Below, in pieces: positions 16,332-25,255 of a DNA stretch of 64,000 bases. The stretch spans positions 1 to 64,000 of the forward strand of contig JAZQPT010000015.1 in the NCBI GenBank assembly GCA_045628725.1, written 5' to 3'. This DNA comes from JACQGD01 sp045628725. Its GTDB lineage: Bacteria; Patescibacteriota; Saccharimonadia; Saccharimonadales; Saccharimonadaceae. A program made the position numbers and the translations under genes. The number at the start of each line of letters is the position of its first letter. The stretch's first letter is position 1. Under the pieces are notes generated by a model that saw nothing but the letters and a program-made list of their open reading frames with translations, was not told the DNA's origin and did not search any database.

Positions 16332-16979
16332 CTAAGGGTTTACATCGATGATGCATACGGTATAATTGCCATCATATTCGGTGGCACTGTATTTCTGATT
16401 CGTAGGGTTTGATGTTGTGTAACTTGTGTCGCTGCCGTCAAAGAGGATAACCGGCTGTAAGCCGCAGTTGACTTGGTTTCCGACGAGCGAATACTCGATA
16501 ACCATACGATCGGTGCCGTCGACAGGAGGTTTGTAGAGGAAGGGGCTATGATGACTGTTTTCAGAGCCACCACCGGGAGAAAGTATCGGTGGGTAGACAT
16601 TACCAGATGGTATCGAGCTCACACTATTGAGCTCCTCGATAAGAGCAGCGCTCTCACTCGCGTATACGATGCCGCCGATAATATGGCAGTCGCCCACTCC
16701 GTCTCCATTAAAATCTGGGAGCGACCGAGAAAAACAGGCCGCTTCAAACGGCCCGCTAGGATGAACAAGTAAATCATCGAACGTAGGTCTGGTCGTTGCC
16801 AGGATATTGAGTGCAGTACGGAACTGCTTGACAGTCTGTATCCGCGCGGCATTTTGGGCACGCGTCTGCATGCCATTGAAAGAGGTGATGACAATCGAAG
16901 CCAATATTCCAATGACGACGATCACGATAAGTAGCTCTACAATTGTAAAACCATTTTCGGGTTTACGTATTACCAGCAT
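16332..16979 (-). CDS. Type IV pilin / pseudopilin-like protein
   Basis: The N-terminus is a short basic leader ending in Gly10, followed by FTIVELLIVIVVIGIL with Glu at +5, the prepilin peptidase signature, and a long hydrophobic helix to about residue 32. The globular part contains four Cys residues and a calcium-loop-like DFNGDGVGD. It is 215 residues, larger than the usual pseudopilins, so a major or minor pilin are both possible. TTACAT and TAATAT (17 apart) end 6 bases before ATG, so the mRNA is predicted to be leaderless. No other pilus genes are next to it. Confidence 0.85.
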   Translation of the reverse strand: MLVIRKPENGFTIVELLIVIVVIGILASIVITSFNGMQTRAQNAARIQTVKQFRTALNILATTRPTFDDLLVHPSGPFEAACFSRSLPDFNGDGVGDCHIIGGIVYASESAALIEELNSVSSIPSGNVYPPILSPGGGSENSHHSPFLYKPPVDGTDRMVIEYSLVGNQVNCGLQPVILFDGSDTSYTTSNPTNQKYSATEYDGNYTVCIIDVNP

Positions 16980-16985
16980 GCGTAT

Positions 16986-17014
16986 ATATTAGCACGAGCA
17001 TTATGCAAATGTAA
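16986..17014 (-). promoter_or_regulatory. Promoter of the leaderless pilin gene
   Basis: On the minus strand TTACAT (17014-17009) and TAATAT (16991-16986) are 17 bases apart, and the -10 box ends 6 bases before ATG 16979. Confidence 0.6.
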
Positions 17015-17088
17015 GTATAAAACTCAGCGAAATCAAATCGTAGTATTGCTAAGTATTAAGTTTATGCTATAGCACGCTACTACTGCAG

Positions 17089-19191
17089 TTATTTTGCTGA
17101 TACTGAATAGTGGGCTTCGATGTCGTGGCTACTGGTCTCGTTGGCGATACCGCGAATATTGAGGTAATTGATTGCGCGGTGGCCTGATGAACGCAGTGAT
17201 CGTTCCGCCAGATCACGCATGTAGCCTGCCAGCTCGTCGGGATGTTTGGCTAGGATCGCGTCGAGTTTGATAGCCGATTGTTCTTTGTATTTTGAGTACA
17301 AATCAACAACTTTCCCGTATGCATGTGGCAAAAAGACCGGGCTGCCGTATCTGGTCTGCATTTCGTCGAGGGTCTTGAGGGCTTTACGCGCGATAATCAT
17401 CTGGGCGCGGTAGTACTGGAGCTGCTCTTCCGAGTTGTAGCCTTTGCGGCTTTTTTCAAATGGTGACTGTACAAACAGAACCAGGCGATCAAAGATATCT
17501 TTGCGGTCAGTGTAGAGCGATGGGTCGATATCTTCATGCTGAGCATGTTCGATCTTTTCACGCTGCAGGGTGAGCTTGCCCTTTATAGCGCGGTATACTT
17601 TTTCTGACACTTCTTCATTGACATACAGTTCCTTTAGATAGTGTTCTTCGACGTCAATTGCCGTCAGGTGCAGGGACTGCTCGAATACTTTAATACTGTG
17701 CTCCTTGAGCAAGTCATCACGGCGGGCGTATGCTTCGTGCGCTTTTGTAACCAGTTTGTCTTTGAGGATGGCGTATTCCGTTTCGCGGACGAATCCACGT
17801 GTTTTCTGTGTATCGAACCGAGCCTGCTCGGTTAGTAGATAGTAAATGCCGAGGTCGACTTCATGCGCTTGGTCAATAGCCCGTGGTTGGTTCAGGTGGT
17901 AGCGTTCTATGAGCGGCTTGATCGTAAGTGCCTTGACGAATAGTGTCGCAAGGATACAACCAATCGTGAGCGCGAGTACAAAGTCACGGAGTGAATAGGC
18001 GTATTCCCAGCCCGGAACGCTCAAATCTTCGGGGATAAGCATGACGATGATAATCGCTAGTGCACCGCGTAGACTTCCCCACGCCAACAATCGTCGCCAA
18101 TGTGCAGGTATGGGCGCTTCGAGTTTTGTGAGGTTTAGCGGCACAACAACAGCGTAGACGGCGATGATACGAGCCGTAGCAACGATGATAATCGTCGCCA
18201 AGATCGGCAGCCATAACTCGCCGAGGTCGATTTTGGTGCTAGCGAATAACATACCGGCTAACAGGAATACAAGTGAGTTGGCGATGAATGCTAGATGCTC
18301 AACCGATTTCTCTAGATAATGATCTGTTCGTGGTGACAAAATATGCCGCGCATAGTTACCAAGGAATAGTGCGGCAACTGTCGTGGCTATAATTGGTGAA
18401 ACGTGAATATGTAGCCCAAAGATACCATTTGCGTTGATTGCTTCGCTCGTAACGAACACGAGGTGTGCCGAGATGATTAGCAGTGTGACCGACACGAATT
18501 CGTTTGATTTTGTGTAGCGAAGAGCCCGAGAGAACAAACTGGCCATCACAAGACCGACGATAATTCCCGAAACAACCATCGTTACGAACATTAGTACGCC
18601 GTCAAAGACGGTCGTTGCGCCGTTAAATCCGTTCTCTAGGATCGCCAATATAACAAGAAATAGTGCCACGGCCGTTCCGTCATTAAACAGACTTTCGCCT
18701 TCAAAAATAAGTGACAATCGTTTTGGTGCGCCGTAATCCTTGAACAGCGCTAGTACCGCCACAGGGTCGGTTGACGAAATGATCGCCCCGAATAATAGTG
18801 TCACGATAAATGGAATATGTAGCCCAACAAGTGGCAAAACGAAATACAGTGCAGTAGCAATGATGACTGTTGATATCATCAGACCGACGACGGCAAGCAG
18901 CGTGATGGACCAGGCACTCTCGACCATTTGGCGCACCTTCATGTTAAAGGCGGATTCGAATATGAGAATCGGCAAAAAGATGAAGAAAAGTAAATTCGGC
19001 GTCAGGACAAGATCGTCAAGAAATCCAAATACGGGGGCTAAAAACGGCAACTGTACGATAGGTACCAGTAGCAACCCTACTATTACAAGTAAAACCGTGT
19101 ATGGAATACGAATACGCTTTGCTATAAAAAATACTGCCGATGCGATTGCAAGCAGCGAAAACAGTGCCAAAACTGACGTGATACTGAGCAT
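17089..19191 (-). CDS. CPA1-family Na+/H+ (or K+/H+) antiporter
   Basis: The first 420 residues form about twelve membrane helices with the CPA1/NhaP signature: FLPILIFESAFN, GAIISSTDPVAVLAL with the ion-binding Asp, and FEGESLFNDGTAVALF. A cytoplasmic domain of about 280 residues follows, helical and charged, without a recognisable TrkA-C or cyclic-nucleotide domain. The protein exchanges monovalent cations for protons and helps pH or salt homeostasis; ion preference cannot be told. GAGGG precedes ATG 19191. The gene is divergent from the trehalose gene, which also fits osmotic adaptation. Confidence 0.9.
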   Translation of the reverse strand: MLSITSVLALFSLLAIASAVFFIAKRIRIPYTVLLVIVGLLLVPIVQLPFLAPVFGFLDDLVLTPNLLFFIFLPILIFESAFNMKVRQMVESAWSITLLAVVGLMISTVIIATALYFVLPLVGLHIPFIVTLLFGAIISSTDPVAVLALFKDYGAPKRLSLIFEGESLFNDGTAVALFLVILAILENGFNGATTVFDGVLMFVTMVVSGIIVGLVMASLFSRALRYTKSNEFVSVTLLIISAHLVFVTSEAINANGIFGLHIHVSPIIATTVAALFLGNYARHILSPRTDHYLEKSVEHLAFIANSLVFLLAGMLFASTKIDLGELWLPILATIIIVATARIIAVYAVVVPLNLTKLEAPIPAHWRRLLAWGSLRGALAIIIVMLIPEDLSVPGWEYAYSLRDFVLALTIGCILATLFVKALTIKPLIERYHLNQPRAIDQAHEVDLGIYYLLTEQARFDTQKTRGFVRETEYAILKDKLVTKAHEAYARRDDLLKEHSIKVFEQSLHLTAIDVEEHYLKELYVNEEVSEKVYRAIKGKLTLQREKIEHAQHEDIDPSLYTDRKDIFDRLVLFVQSPFEKSRKGYNSEEQLQYYRAQMIIARKALKTLDEMQTRYGSPVFLPHAYGKVVDLYSKYKEQSAIKLDAILAKHPDELAGYMRDLAERSLRSSGHRAINYLNIRGIANETSSHDIEAHYSVSAK

Positions 19192-19451
19192 AAAACTTCC
19201 CTCTTTTTTTATTTGTTTTCTCTCGTTCGTTTTTTACTATACGCTCATGCTGTTTCTGGCGCAATATGATAAATTGCCGATGTTTTTTGTGTGGCTTAAT
19301 CGACATAATAGCTGCATAGCAGTAAGCTCCTTTCTTGGTTTACTTTCGTTTGGCAACGGCGCGCCTAATGGAGGGTATTTTAATTTTTAGGATAATATTT
19401 TTAGTGTTGAAATGTCACAACGGCGAAAATTGCGGTATAATAGTACTAACA

Positions 19452-21710
19452 ATGAGCAACTTCACTACAGTAATTATTTCAAATCGCCTTCCCGTCAGCG
19501 TATCAAAAAAAGATGGTAAATTAGTATTTGATACCAGTAGTGGTGGACTAGCAACAGCGATGAGCTCGCTCGAGGTAGAAGATAAAGTATGGGTCGGCTG
19601 GCCTGGTATTGACGCGGACACGCTAACAGATGCGGAACGTAGCGAAATCACCGAAGAGTTGGAAAAGCGCGGCTGTTATCCGGTGTTTTTGACATCAAAA
19701 GAAGTCGAACTTTATTATGAAGGCTACGCAAATGATACACTTTGGCCACTATTTCATTACTTCCAGAGTGTCGCAAGTTACCAGGCAGACTATTGGGATG
19801 CGTACAAAGCAGTTAATCAGCGATTTGCTGACGTAACGGCGCAGGTGGCGGCCGAACGCGCACGAATTTGGATTCAGGATTATCACTTCATGCTGCTACC
19901 GGGCATGCTGCGCGAACAGTTGCCAAGCACGACGATCGGGTTCTTTTTGCACATCCCCTTCCCTAGTTTTGAAATATTCCGTCTGCTTCCTCAACGTAAA
20001 GAAATACTTAATGGGCTATTAGGTGCGGATGTCATAGGGTTTCATGTATTTGACTATGCGCAGCACTTCCTCGACAGCTGCCTGCGTTTGTTAGGCAAGC
20101 CGTCGTCAAACGCTACGTTAGTACATGAGGGTCGAATCGTCAAAGCTTCTGCCTACCCTATTGGCATCGACTTCGAAAAGTTCCGTAAGCAACTGACGAC
20201 AAGAGAGACAAAAGACGCGCTAAAGCAGCTTGATGAAGCCCATGAAAAGCAAAAATTGATTTTATCAGTCGACCGATTAGATTATTCAAAGGGAATTCCT
20301 GAGCGTCTAGAGGCATTCCGACTTCTACTCGAAGAACATCCCGAATATCATGGCAAAATAAAACTGCAAATGATTGCCGTTCCGTCGCGTACCGGTGTAC
20401 AGGCTTATCAAATGTTGCGTGATGAAATAGAAATGACTGTCAGTCGTATTAACGGGACATATGGCACGGTAGACTGGGCGCCGATTTCGTATCAATTCCA
20501 GAACAGGCCCTTTAGTGAAGTTGTTGCGCTATATGCCAAGGCCGATATTATGCTAGTGACGCCAATTCGTGATGGTATGAATTTAGTGGCCAAAGAATAT
20601 GTCGCTAGTAAAAACCGTCGCCGCGGTGTACTGATTTTGAGCGAAATGGCCGGTGCTATTGACGAAATGCCTGAGTCGATTAGTATTAACCCTAATAATG
20701 CTCCGTCAGTCGCTGAGGCTATTCATATGGCACTGTCAATGCCAGTAAAAGAACAGATGAGCCGTTTAAAGGCGATGCAAGAACGATTAAGTGTCGCAAC
20801 GGTACAAAACTGGGGCAAAGAATTTATGGATGATTTGGACGCCGCAGCTTCGCACGAAAGTTCGTCGAAAAAACAGCTTTCTCCTACGCAGCGACAACGA
20901 CTTGTAACGCGGTATCGAACGGCAGAACATCGCCTGATATTGCTAGATTATGACGGCACACTTCGTAATTTTGTAAAAACACCATCACCACTGGCTGCAG
21001 CGCCGACGCTACGTATTCGCCGAATTATTAAACAATTAACCGATCAGCCTAATACGACGGTTGCGATTATTAGTGGACGACCACGACGAGCACTATCAAG
21101 TTGGTTTGTTGGTTTGCCTGTGTTGCTTGCTGCAGAGCACGGTGCTTGGACCCGCTATGGCAAACGATGGCAGCAAATTGATAGTGATTTCAAAAAAGAC
21201 AAAAAACGTATCCGTACTGTAATGCAAAAATATACGGATCGCACCGAGGGATCATTGATTGAAGAAAAGGACCATGCGCTGGTGTGGCACTATGCGAACG
21301 TAGAGCCAGATGTTGCCTATAAACGCGCTAGTGAGTTGCGACGTGAGTTAAATAAAATGCTCGAAGACGAAGAGATCGCTATTCACGAAGGCCATAATAT
21401 CGTTGAAGTAAAGCCAAGTCATATCGCTAAATCGAACGTAGTACGAGAACTAAAGCAAGAGTTCCCATCGGATTTCGTGTTATGTGCAGGTGATGATTAT
21501 ACCGACGAAGACATGTTCCGAGAATTACAAGATGACCGGGCTGCAGTGACTATTAAAGTGGGTGCCGGCGAAACGACAGCCCGACATGCGGTAGCAAATC
21601 CTGGTCAGCTTTTGAAACTGCTCGACGATCTGTCGCCTGGGTCTACGTTAGCGCTGCCATCTATCCCGAAAAAATTGCCATCCAAAATATCACGATGGTT
21701 CCGTAAGTAG
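19452..21710 (+). CDS. otsAB: Fused trehalose-6-phosphate synthase / trehalose-6-phosphate phosphatase
   Basis: The 752-residue protein combines both steps of trehalose synthesis. Residues about 5-475 are a GT20 synthase (ISNRLPVSV, WVGWPG, WIQDYHFMLLPGMLR, VDRLDYSKGIPERL, TPIRDGMNLVAKEYVASK). Residues about 490-745 are the HAD-type phosphatase (LLDYDGTLRNF near 498, IISGRPRR, AAEHGAW, CAGDDYTDEDMF). The usual bacterial arrangement is two genes. TATAAT (19436-19441) lies 10 bases before ATG 19452 and there is no ribosome binding site. Upstream in-frame codons precede the promoter and are rejected. The product is a compatible solute and reserve sugar. Confidence 0.95.
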   Translation: MSNFTTVIISNRLPVSVSKKDGKLVFDTSSGGLATAMSSLEVEDKVWVGWPGIDADTLTDAERSEITEELEKRGCYPVFLTSKEVELYYEGYANDTLWPLFHYFQSVASYQADYWDAYKAVNQRFADVTAQVAAERARIWIQDYHFMLLPGMLREQLPSTTIGFFLHIPFPSFEIFRLLPQRKEILNGLLGADVIGFHVFDYAQHFLDSCLRLLGKPSSNATLVHEGRIVKASAYPIGIDFEKFRKQLTTRETKDALKQLDEAHEKQKLILSVDRLDYSKGIPERLEAFRLLLEEHPEYHGKIKLQMIAVPSRTGVQAYQMLRDEIEMTVSRINGTYGTVDWAPISYQFQNRPFSEVVALYAKADIMLVTPIRDGMNLVAKEYVASKNRRRGVLILSEMAGAIDEMPESISINPNNAPSVAEAIHMALSMPVKEQMSRLKAMQERLSVATVQNWGKEFMDDLDAAASHESSSKKQLSPTQRQRLVTRYRTAEHRLILLDYDGTLRNFVKTPSPLAAAPTLRIRRIIKQLTDQPNTTVAIISGRPRRALSSWFVGLPVLLAAEHGAWTRYGKRWQQIDSDFKKDKKRIRTVMQKYTDRTEGSLIEEKDHALVWHYANVEPDVAYKRASELRRELNKMLEDEEIAIHEGHNIVEVKPSHIAKSNVVRELKQEFPSDFVLCAGDDYTDEDMFRELQDDRAAVTIKVGAGETTARHAVANPGQLLKLLDDLSPGSTLALPSIPKKLPSKISRWFRK

Positions 21711-21741
21711 ATATAAAGTATATTTTTGATACTTATTTCGT

Positions 21742-21780
21742 ATATTTAAATACGCCGCAGTAAGCGGCGTATTTAAATAT
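21742..21780. terminator. Bidirectional terminator between otsAB and rplK
   Basis: A perfect 17-bp stem (ATATTTAAATACGCCGC and its complement) with an AGTAA loop separates two convergent genes. A/T-rich arms give a U-tract in both directions. Confidence 0.9.
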
Positions 21781-21807
21781 ATTTCGAATCGCGTGACTGG
21801 ATATATA

Positions 21808-22233
21808 CTAGTCAGTGATTTCGACGCCCATTGAACGAGCTGTTCCGGCGATTGTTTTGACGCGAGCGTCCATGTCGTTTCCATTAAGGAAATCTTTTTT
21901 CGCTTCAGCGATTTCTTCGAGCTGTGCGCGTGTGATTGTACCAACTTTGTCAGAGTGTGGCTTTGCACTACCCTTTTTGATGCCGATTTTTTCGCGGATA
22001 GCGTCGTCAACTGGCTGACCAAGTGACTTCCATGCGAAAGTACGATCTTCGAAGACCTGGATATGAACGATAACGTCCTTGCCCATGTCTGCTTTTGTCG
22101 CGTCGTTGAATGGATTGATGAAATCCATCATGTTTAGACCCCATTGACCAAGTGTTGAACCAACAGGAGGACCTGCAGTCGCACGGCCAGCTGGGATGCG
22201 TAGTTTTAGATTACCGATAATTTTCTTTGCCAT
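21808..22233 (-). CDS. rplK: 50S ribosomal protein L11
   Basis: L11 forms the GTPase-associated centre with 23S rRNA. The 141 residues show the N-terminal proline-rich binding region (LRIPAGRATAGPPVGSTLGQ), FINPFNDATK and the RNA-binding C-terminal domain ending GTARSMGVEI. AAAAGGA precedes ATG 22233. It has its own promoter (22291-22319) after the nusG terminator, and rplA does not follow it; the convergent otsAB does. It is therefore a single-gene unit, unlike the usual rplK-rplA operon. Confidence 0.97.
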   Translation of the reverse strand: MAKKIIGNLKLRIPAGRATAGPPVGSTLGQWGLNMMDFINPFNDATKADMGKDVIVHIQVFEDRTFAWKSLGQPVDDAIREKIGIKKGSAKPHSDKVGTITRAQLEEIAEAKKDFLNGNDMDARVKTIAGTARSMGVEITD

Positions 22234-22290
22234 GATATCTTTTCCTTTTGTACTAAATAATTTGAAGCATATTTAGTGCGTAACTTTACT

Positions 22291-22319
22291 ACTATAACAG
22301 ATGAAGACGTGATTTTCAA
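22291..22319 (-). promoter_or_regulatory. Promoter of rplK
   Basis: On the minus strand TTGAAA (22319-22314) and TATAGT (22296-22291) are 17 bases apart, downstream of the nusG terminator and upstream of rplK. Confidence 0.7.
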
Positions 22320-22334
22320 GCGCCTTACCCTAAT

Positions 22335-22364
22335 AAAAAGAGCCCGGATGTCCAGGCTCTTTTA
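22335..22364 (-). terminator. Terminator of secE-nusG
   Basis: AAAAAGAGCC and GGCTCTTTT pair around a 10-base loop just past the nusG stop; T residues follow on the minus strand. Confidence 0.85.
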
Positions 22365-22376
22365 TCAGTATATCGT

Positions 22377-22922
22377 CTATACTTTCGTAACTTGCAGTGC
22401 GTCGAGCTCGACTGGTGTGTCACGGCCGAACATACTAACCATAACTTTGATCTTGCCCTTTGAAGTGTCGATTTCGCTAATTGCGCCGTCGAATCCTTTG
22501 AATGGACCATCGGTGATAGACACAACTTCACCTTCGCTGTAGTCGATGTGGTGCTTAGGATCTTCAACGCCCATGCGCTTCTTGATCTTTTTGATTTCAC
22601 TGTCGGACACTGGTGTTGGCTCGGTGCCGCTACCAACAAATCCAGTAACACCGGGTGTGTTACGAACAATGTACCAAGTTTCATCAGTCAGCTTCATTTC
22701 AACCAAGACATAGCCCTGGAAAATTTTTGCTTCGATAACTTTACGTTTACCGTTCTTGATCTGAATTTGCTTTTCTTTTGGTACCATTACGTCGAAAATT
22801 TTGTCAGCCATGTCGACTGCGTTGATTCGCTGTCGGATGCTATCGGCTACTTTTTCTTCGTAACCACTGTATGTGTGAATGGCGTACCATTGGCGGGTGC
22901 TATCGTATCGATTGTTTGACAT
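22377..22922 (-). CDS. nusG: Transcription termination/antitermination factor NusG
   Basis: NusG binds RNA polymerase and couples it to Rho or the ribosome. The 181-residue protein has the NGN domain (WYAIHTYSGYEEKVADSIRQR, then VLVEMKLTDETWYIVRNTPGVTGFVG) and a C-terminal KOW domain (EGEVVSITDGPFKGFDGAI). AGGAA precedes ATG 22922. It lies 6 bases after secE, the standard pair, and a hairpin terminator follows it directly. Confidence 0.97.
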   Translation of the reverse strand: MSNNRYDSTRQWYAIHTYSGYEEKVADSIRQRINAVDMADKIFDVMVPKEKQIQIKNGKRKVIEAKIFQGYVLVEMKLTDETWYIVRNTPGVTGFVGSGTEPTPVSDSEIKKIKKRMGVEDPKHHIDYSEGEVVSITDGPFKGFDGAISEIDTSKGKIKVMVSMFGRDTPVELDALQVTKV

Positions 22923-22928
22923 ATGTTC

Positions 22929-23288
22929 CTATTTTCCTAAAATTATATCGAATAAATATTGAAATGCGAGGTCCAGCAGGAGTACGAGGGCGATAAAGAA
23001 AGCAGTATATAGCAGTACTGCAAGAGTTAATCCCCAGGTCGCCTTGCGGGTTGGCCAGCGAACTTGTTTGAGTTCGTACCATGCACCAGTGAAGTAGCTA
23101 CCTATCGCAACGAATGGTCGCGCAAGTCCTTTTGCGGTTGGTTTTTTACGAACACGCGCCGGTTTTTCGACGACAACCGCTGCTTTTGCTGATTTTGTCT
23201 TTGTCGATTTCGCAGGCGTGTCGTCAACTGCTTTTATGCGAGTGACGGCCGTTTTGCTAGTCGCGCTAGCTGTCTTCTTTTGTGCCAA
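22929..23288 (-). CDS. secE: Preprotein translocase subunit SecE
   Basis: SecE clamps SecY in the translocation channel. The conserved segment YELKQVRWPTRKATWG and one transmembrane helix lie in the C-terminal 55 residues. An N-terminal tail of about 60 residues, rich in Lys, Ala and Thr, makes it 119 residues, longer than the roughly 60 of Gram-positive SecE, and has no second helix. Translation starts at TTG 23288, which has GGGAG well placed upstream; no ATG is available. It is cotranscribed with nusG. Confidence 0.92.
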   Translation of the reverse strand: MAQKKTASATSKTAVTRIKAVDDTPAKSTKTKSAKAAVVVEKPARVRKKPTAKGLARPFVAIGSYFTGAWYELKQVRWPTRKATWGLTLAVLLYTAFFIALVLLLDLAFQYLFDIILGK

Positions 23289-23303
23289 AGTTTTACTCCC
23301 AAA

Positions 23304-23332
23304 ATTAAAAGTCTGCCTATGCAGACTGTCAA
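23304..23332 (-). promoter_or_regulatory. Promoter of secE-nusG with inverted repeat in the spacer
   Basis: TTGACA (23332-23327) and TTTAAT (23309-23304) are 17 bases apart on the minus strand. The spacer holds AGTCTGC-ATAG-GCAGACT, a 7-bp inverted repeat followed by TTTTAATTTT. It could be an operator or an RNA hairpin made by a more upstream promoter. Confidence 0.6.
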
Positions 23333-23385
23333 GACCAGTATAGGTTAAATACGGGGGTTCGTCAAGCTATGGTATAGTAAATTTA

Positions 23386-24492
23386 ATGGCGATATATCTA
23401 TTACTTGGGCTTGCAACGGGCGTTGTTGTGGCAGCATGGATCAGGCTTCGATCTGCGTTTGCTATATTCCGGGCGCCTATGCCCACTACCGGACCAGTCG
23501 ATATTGCAGCGCTACCGAGCGTTAGTCTGTGTATTCCGGCGCGAAATGAAATGCATGCAATGACAGCATGCCTAGAAAGCGCATTGCTTTCAACGTATCC
23601 AAAACTAGAGATTATCGTTCTGGACGACGGATCACGCGACAATACGGGCCATCTTATTAAATCGTTTGCTCATTCGGGCGTACGGTTTGTAGAAGGTACG
23701 ACATTGCCTGATGGCTGGTTGGGCAAAAACCACGCACTAAAAGGATTACTGAAAGAATCTAGTGGTAGTCTGGTGTTATTTAGTGACGTCGATACGCGGT
23801 TTTCGGTAAACACAATCGACCAAATGGTGGCGTACATGCAAAGTCAGAATGCTGATATGGTGTCCGTACTACCGCTGCGTCAAAACACCATGCGTGCAAG
23901 TGCAGTATTCGCAACATTTAGGCATTTCTGGAATATCGTTGGCCATACGGCTGAACGTCCGGCCGTCGCCAGTAGCGCATGGATGATTAAGCGATCCGTT
24001 GCGATAGAACAATTCGATAGCTTTAATGTCGTTGCACGCGACGTTCGTCCAGAAAAAACAATTGCTCGCAAATTAGGAATGAATGGTAAGTATCGATTTA
24101 TTATATCTTCGGCAACCTTAGGGCTGTCGTACGAAAAGAAATTATCGTCCCAGTACGAAACAAGCTTCAGGGTCTATTATCCAGATTTTGGCGCAAAAGG
24201 AATAGTACTACGCGTTTTACTACTGCTGCTATGTCTATTGCCCTATGTCGCCGTTGTATATGGTCTTGCCATCCAGAATATCTCACTAACACTGACGGCT
24301 TTTATTATTACGCTCGGTATATCGGTGTGCAATGCATGGTACTTGGGTGTATTACGTTCGAATAACTACGGACTCGCCAGCCTTTGCCTGCCGTTCATCA
24401 TACTGCGAGAAATTGGCTTACTGATATTGAGTGTCGTTATGTATAGACGCCATATGATCAAATGGAAAGGCCGTCCTGTTTCTATCGACTAG
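23386..24492 (+). CDS. Family 2 glycosyltransferase, membrane-associated
   Basis: This 368-residue protein has an N-terminal membrane helix (residues 2-22), a GT2 catalytic domain (SLCIPARNE, IIVLDDGSRDNT, then SDVDTRFS as the DxD motif and the acceptor-binding region), and about three hydrophobic helices at the C-terminus (LLLLLCLLPYVAVVYGL onward). The arrangement resembles HpnB/CrtQ-like enzymes acting on lipid-linked acceptors. TATAGT (23373-23378) ends 7 bases before ATG 23386 and no ribosome binding site is seen, so a leaderless message is predicted. The acceptor is unknown. Confidence 0.85.
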   Translation: MAIYLLLGLATGVVVAAWIRLRSAFAIFRAPMPTTGPVDIAALPSVSLCIPARNEMHAMTACLESALLSTYPKLEIIVLDDGSRDNTGHLIKSFAHSGVRFVEGTTLPDGWLGKNHALKGLLKESSGSLVLFSDVDTRFSVNTIDQMVAYMQSQNADMVSVLPLRQNTMRASAVFATFRHFWNIVGHTAERPAVASSAWMIKRSVAIEQFDSFNVVARDVRPEKTIARKLGMNGKYRFIISSATLGLSYEKKLSSQYETSFRVYYPDFGAKGIVLRVLLLLLCLLPYVAVVYGLAIQNISLTLTAFIITLGISVCNAWYLGVLRSNNYGLASLCLPFIILREIGLLILSVVMYRRHMIKWKGRPVSID

Positions 24493-24506
24493 CCTGTGAA
24501 ATAAAG

Positions 24507-24536
24507 CAGCCCCACCGATAAAATCGATGGGGCTTT
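24507..24536 (+). terminator. Terminator between two convergent genes
   Basis: GCCCCACCGAT pairs with ATCGATGGGGC with one mismatch, around an AAA loop, and TTT follows. It serves the GT2 gene and perhaps the opposing gene at 24545. Confidence 0.75.
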
Positions 24537-24544
24537 ACGCTTGA

Positions 24545-25126
24545 TCAGGTTGCGATAGCGTTGATGCCGCGTATGACTTTCTCTGCGGCCTCTACGGTCA
24601 TGACCGTTTCCAGTAGGTCGCAGGAACTGACACCTGCGAGGATCATGTCCAGACTGTGCAGGCCGCTCCAAGGCTCGCCGAGACCGTTGCGGTATTTCGA
24701 TTCGACGGGGATGTATACCTTCCCGTTCGATCCCAGATAGACGGTTCCCTTCATTGCGATACCATCGAACGTCTCATCGATGGTGAGTATCGGCCAGACC
24801 GCCAGGCGGTCGACGCGTCGCACGTGAAATTCCCTGAATAGGGATTTCAAGGTACGCTTCGGATGATACGACACGACGACTCCTCGCTGTTCACCGCCAG
24901 GCCATCCTTTTGATACAATCCGGCTAACGGCTGTATCTGCATCCGATGCGATCGTGCCGAGCAAGGCACGTAGTATTGTTTCGTTGGACTCTCTAACTGT
25001 CTGTTCGAATAGATCGAGCGCATTGAGCACCATCCGTGGAGTCGTGATCAACGTTTTGACCGTCCGATGACGCGCACCGCTGACTGCTTCTGCGCTGGGC
25101 TTGTCGATGTGCAGTTTAGCATCCAT
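24545..25126 (-). CDS. Hypothetical protein (193 aa)
   Basis: I do not recognise this soluble 193-residue protein. It is mixed alpha/beta by eye: a helical N-half (MVLNALDLFEQTVRESNETILRALL) and a beta-rich middle (GTVYLGSNGKVYIPVESKY). No catalytic motif, signal or membrane helix is evident. AAGG lies 7 bases before ATG 25126. The 100-base leader on the minus strand can fold into two hairpins (TCGGACCTAGTCCGA, and CTGTCA paired with TGACAG enclosing CTCCAGAATGGAG). GC content looks higher than in the neighbours. It belongs to the set of isolated small genes with structured flanks. Confidence 0.6.
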   Translation of the reverse strand: MDAKLHIDKPSAEAVSGARHRTVKTLITTPRMVLNALDLFEQTVRESNETILRALLGTIASDADTAVSRIVSKGWPGGEQRGVVVSYHPKRTLKSLFREFHVRRVDRLAVWPILTIDETFDGIAMKGTVYLGSNGKVYIPVESKYRNGLGEPWSGLHSLDMILAGVSSCDLLETVMTVEAAEKVIRGINAIAT

Positions 25127-25255
25127 GCATTTGCCTTACTACTAATCCTGTCAAACTCCATTCTGGAGAGTGACAGGTCGGACTAGGTCCGATTCGTCGA
25201 CTCTCGACAAAACTTAAAAGACTATACCACCTTGCAATTAATATGTCAATATAAA

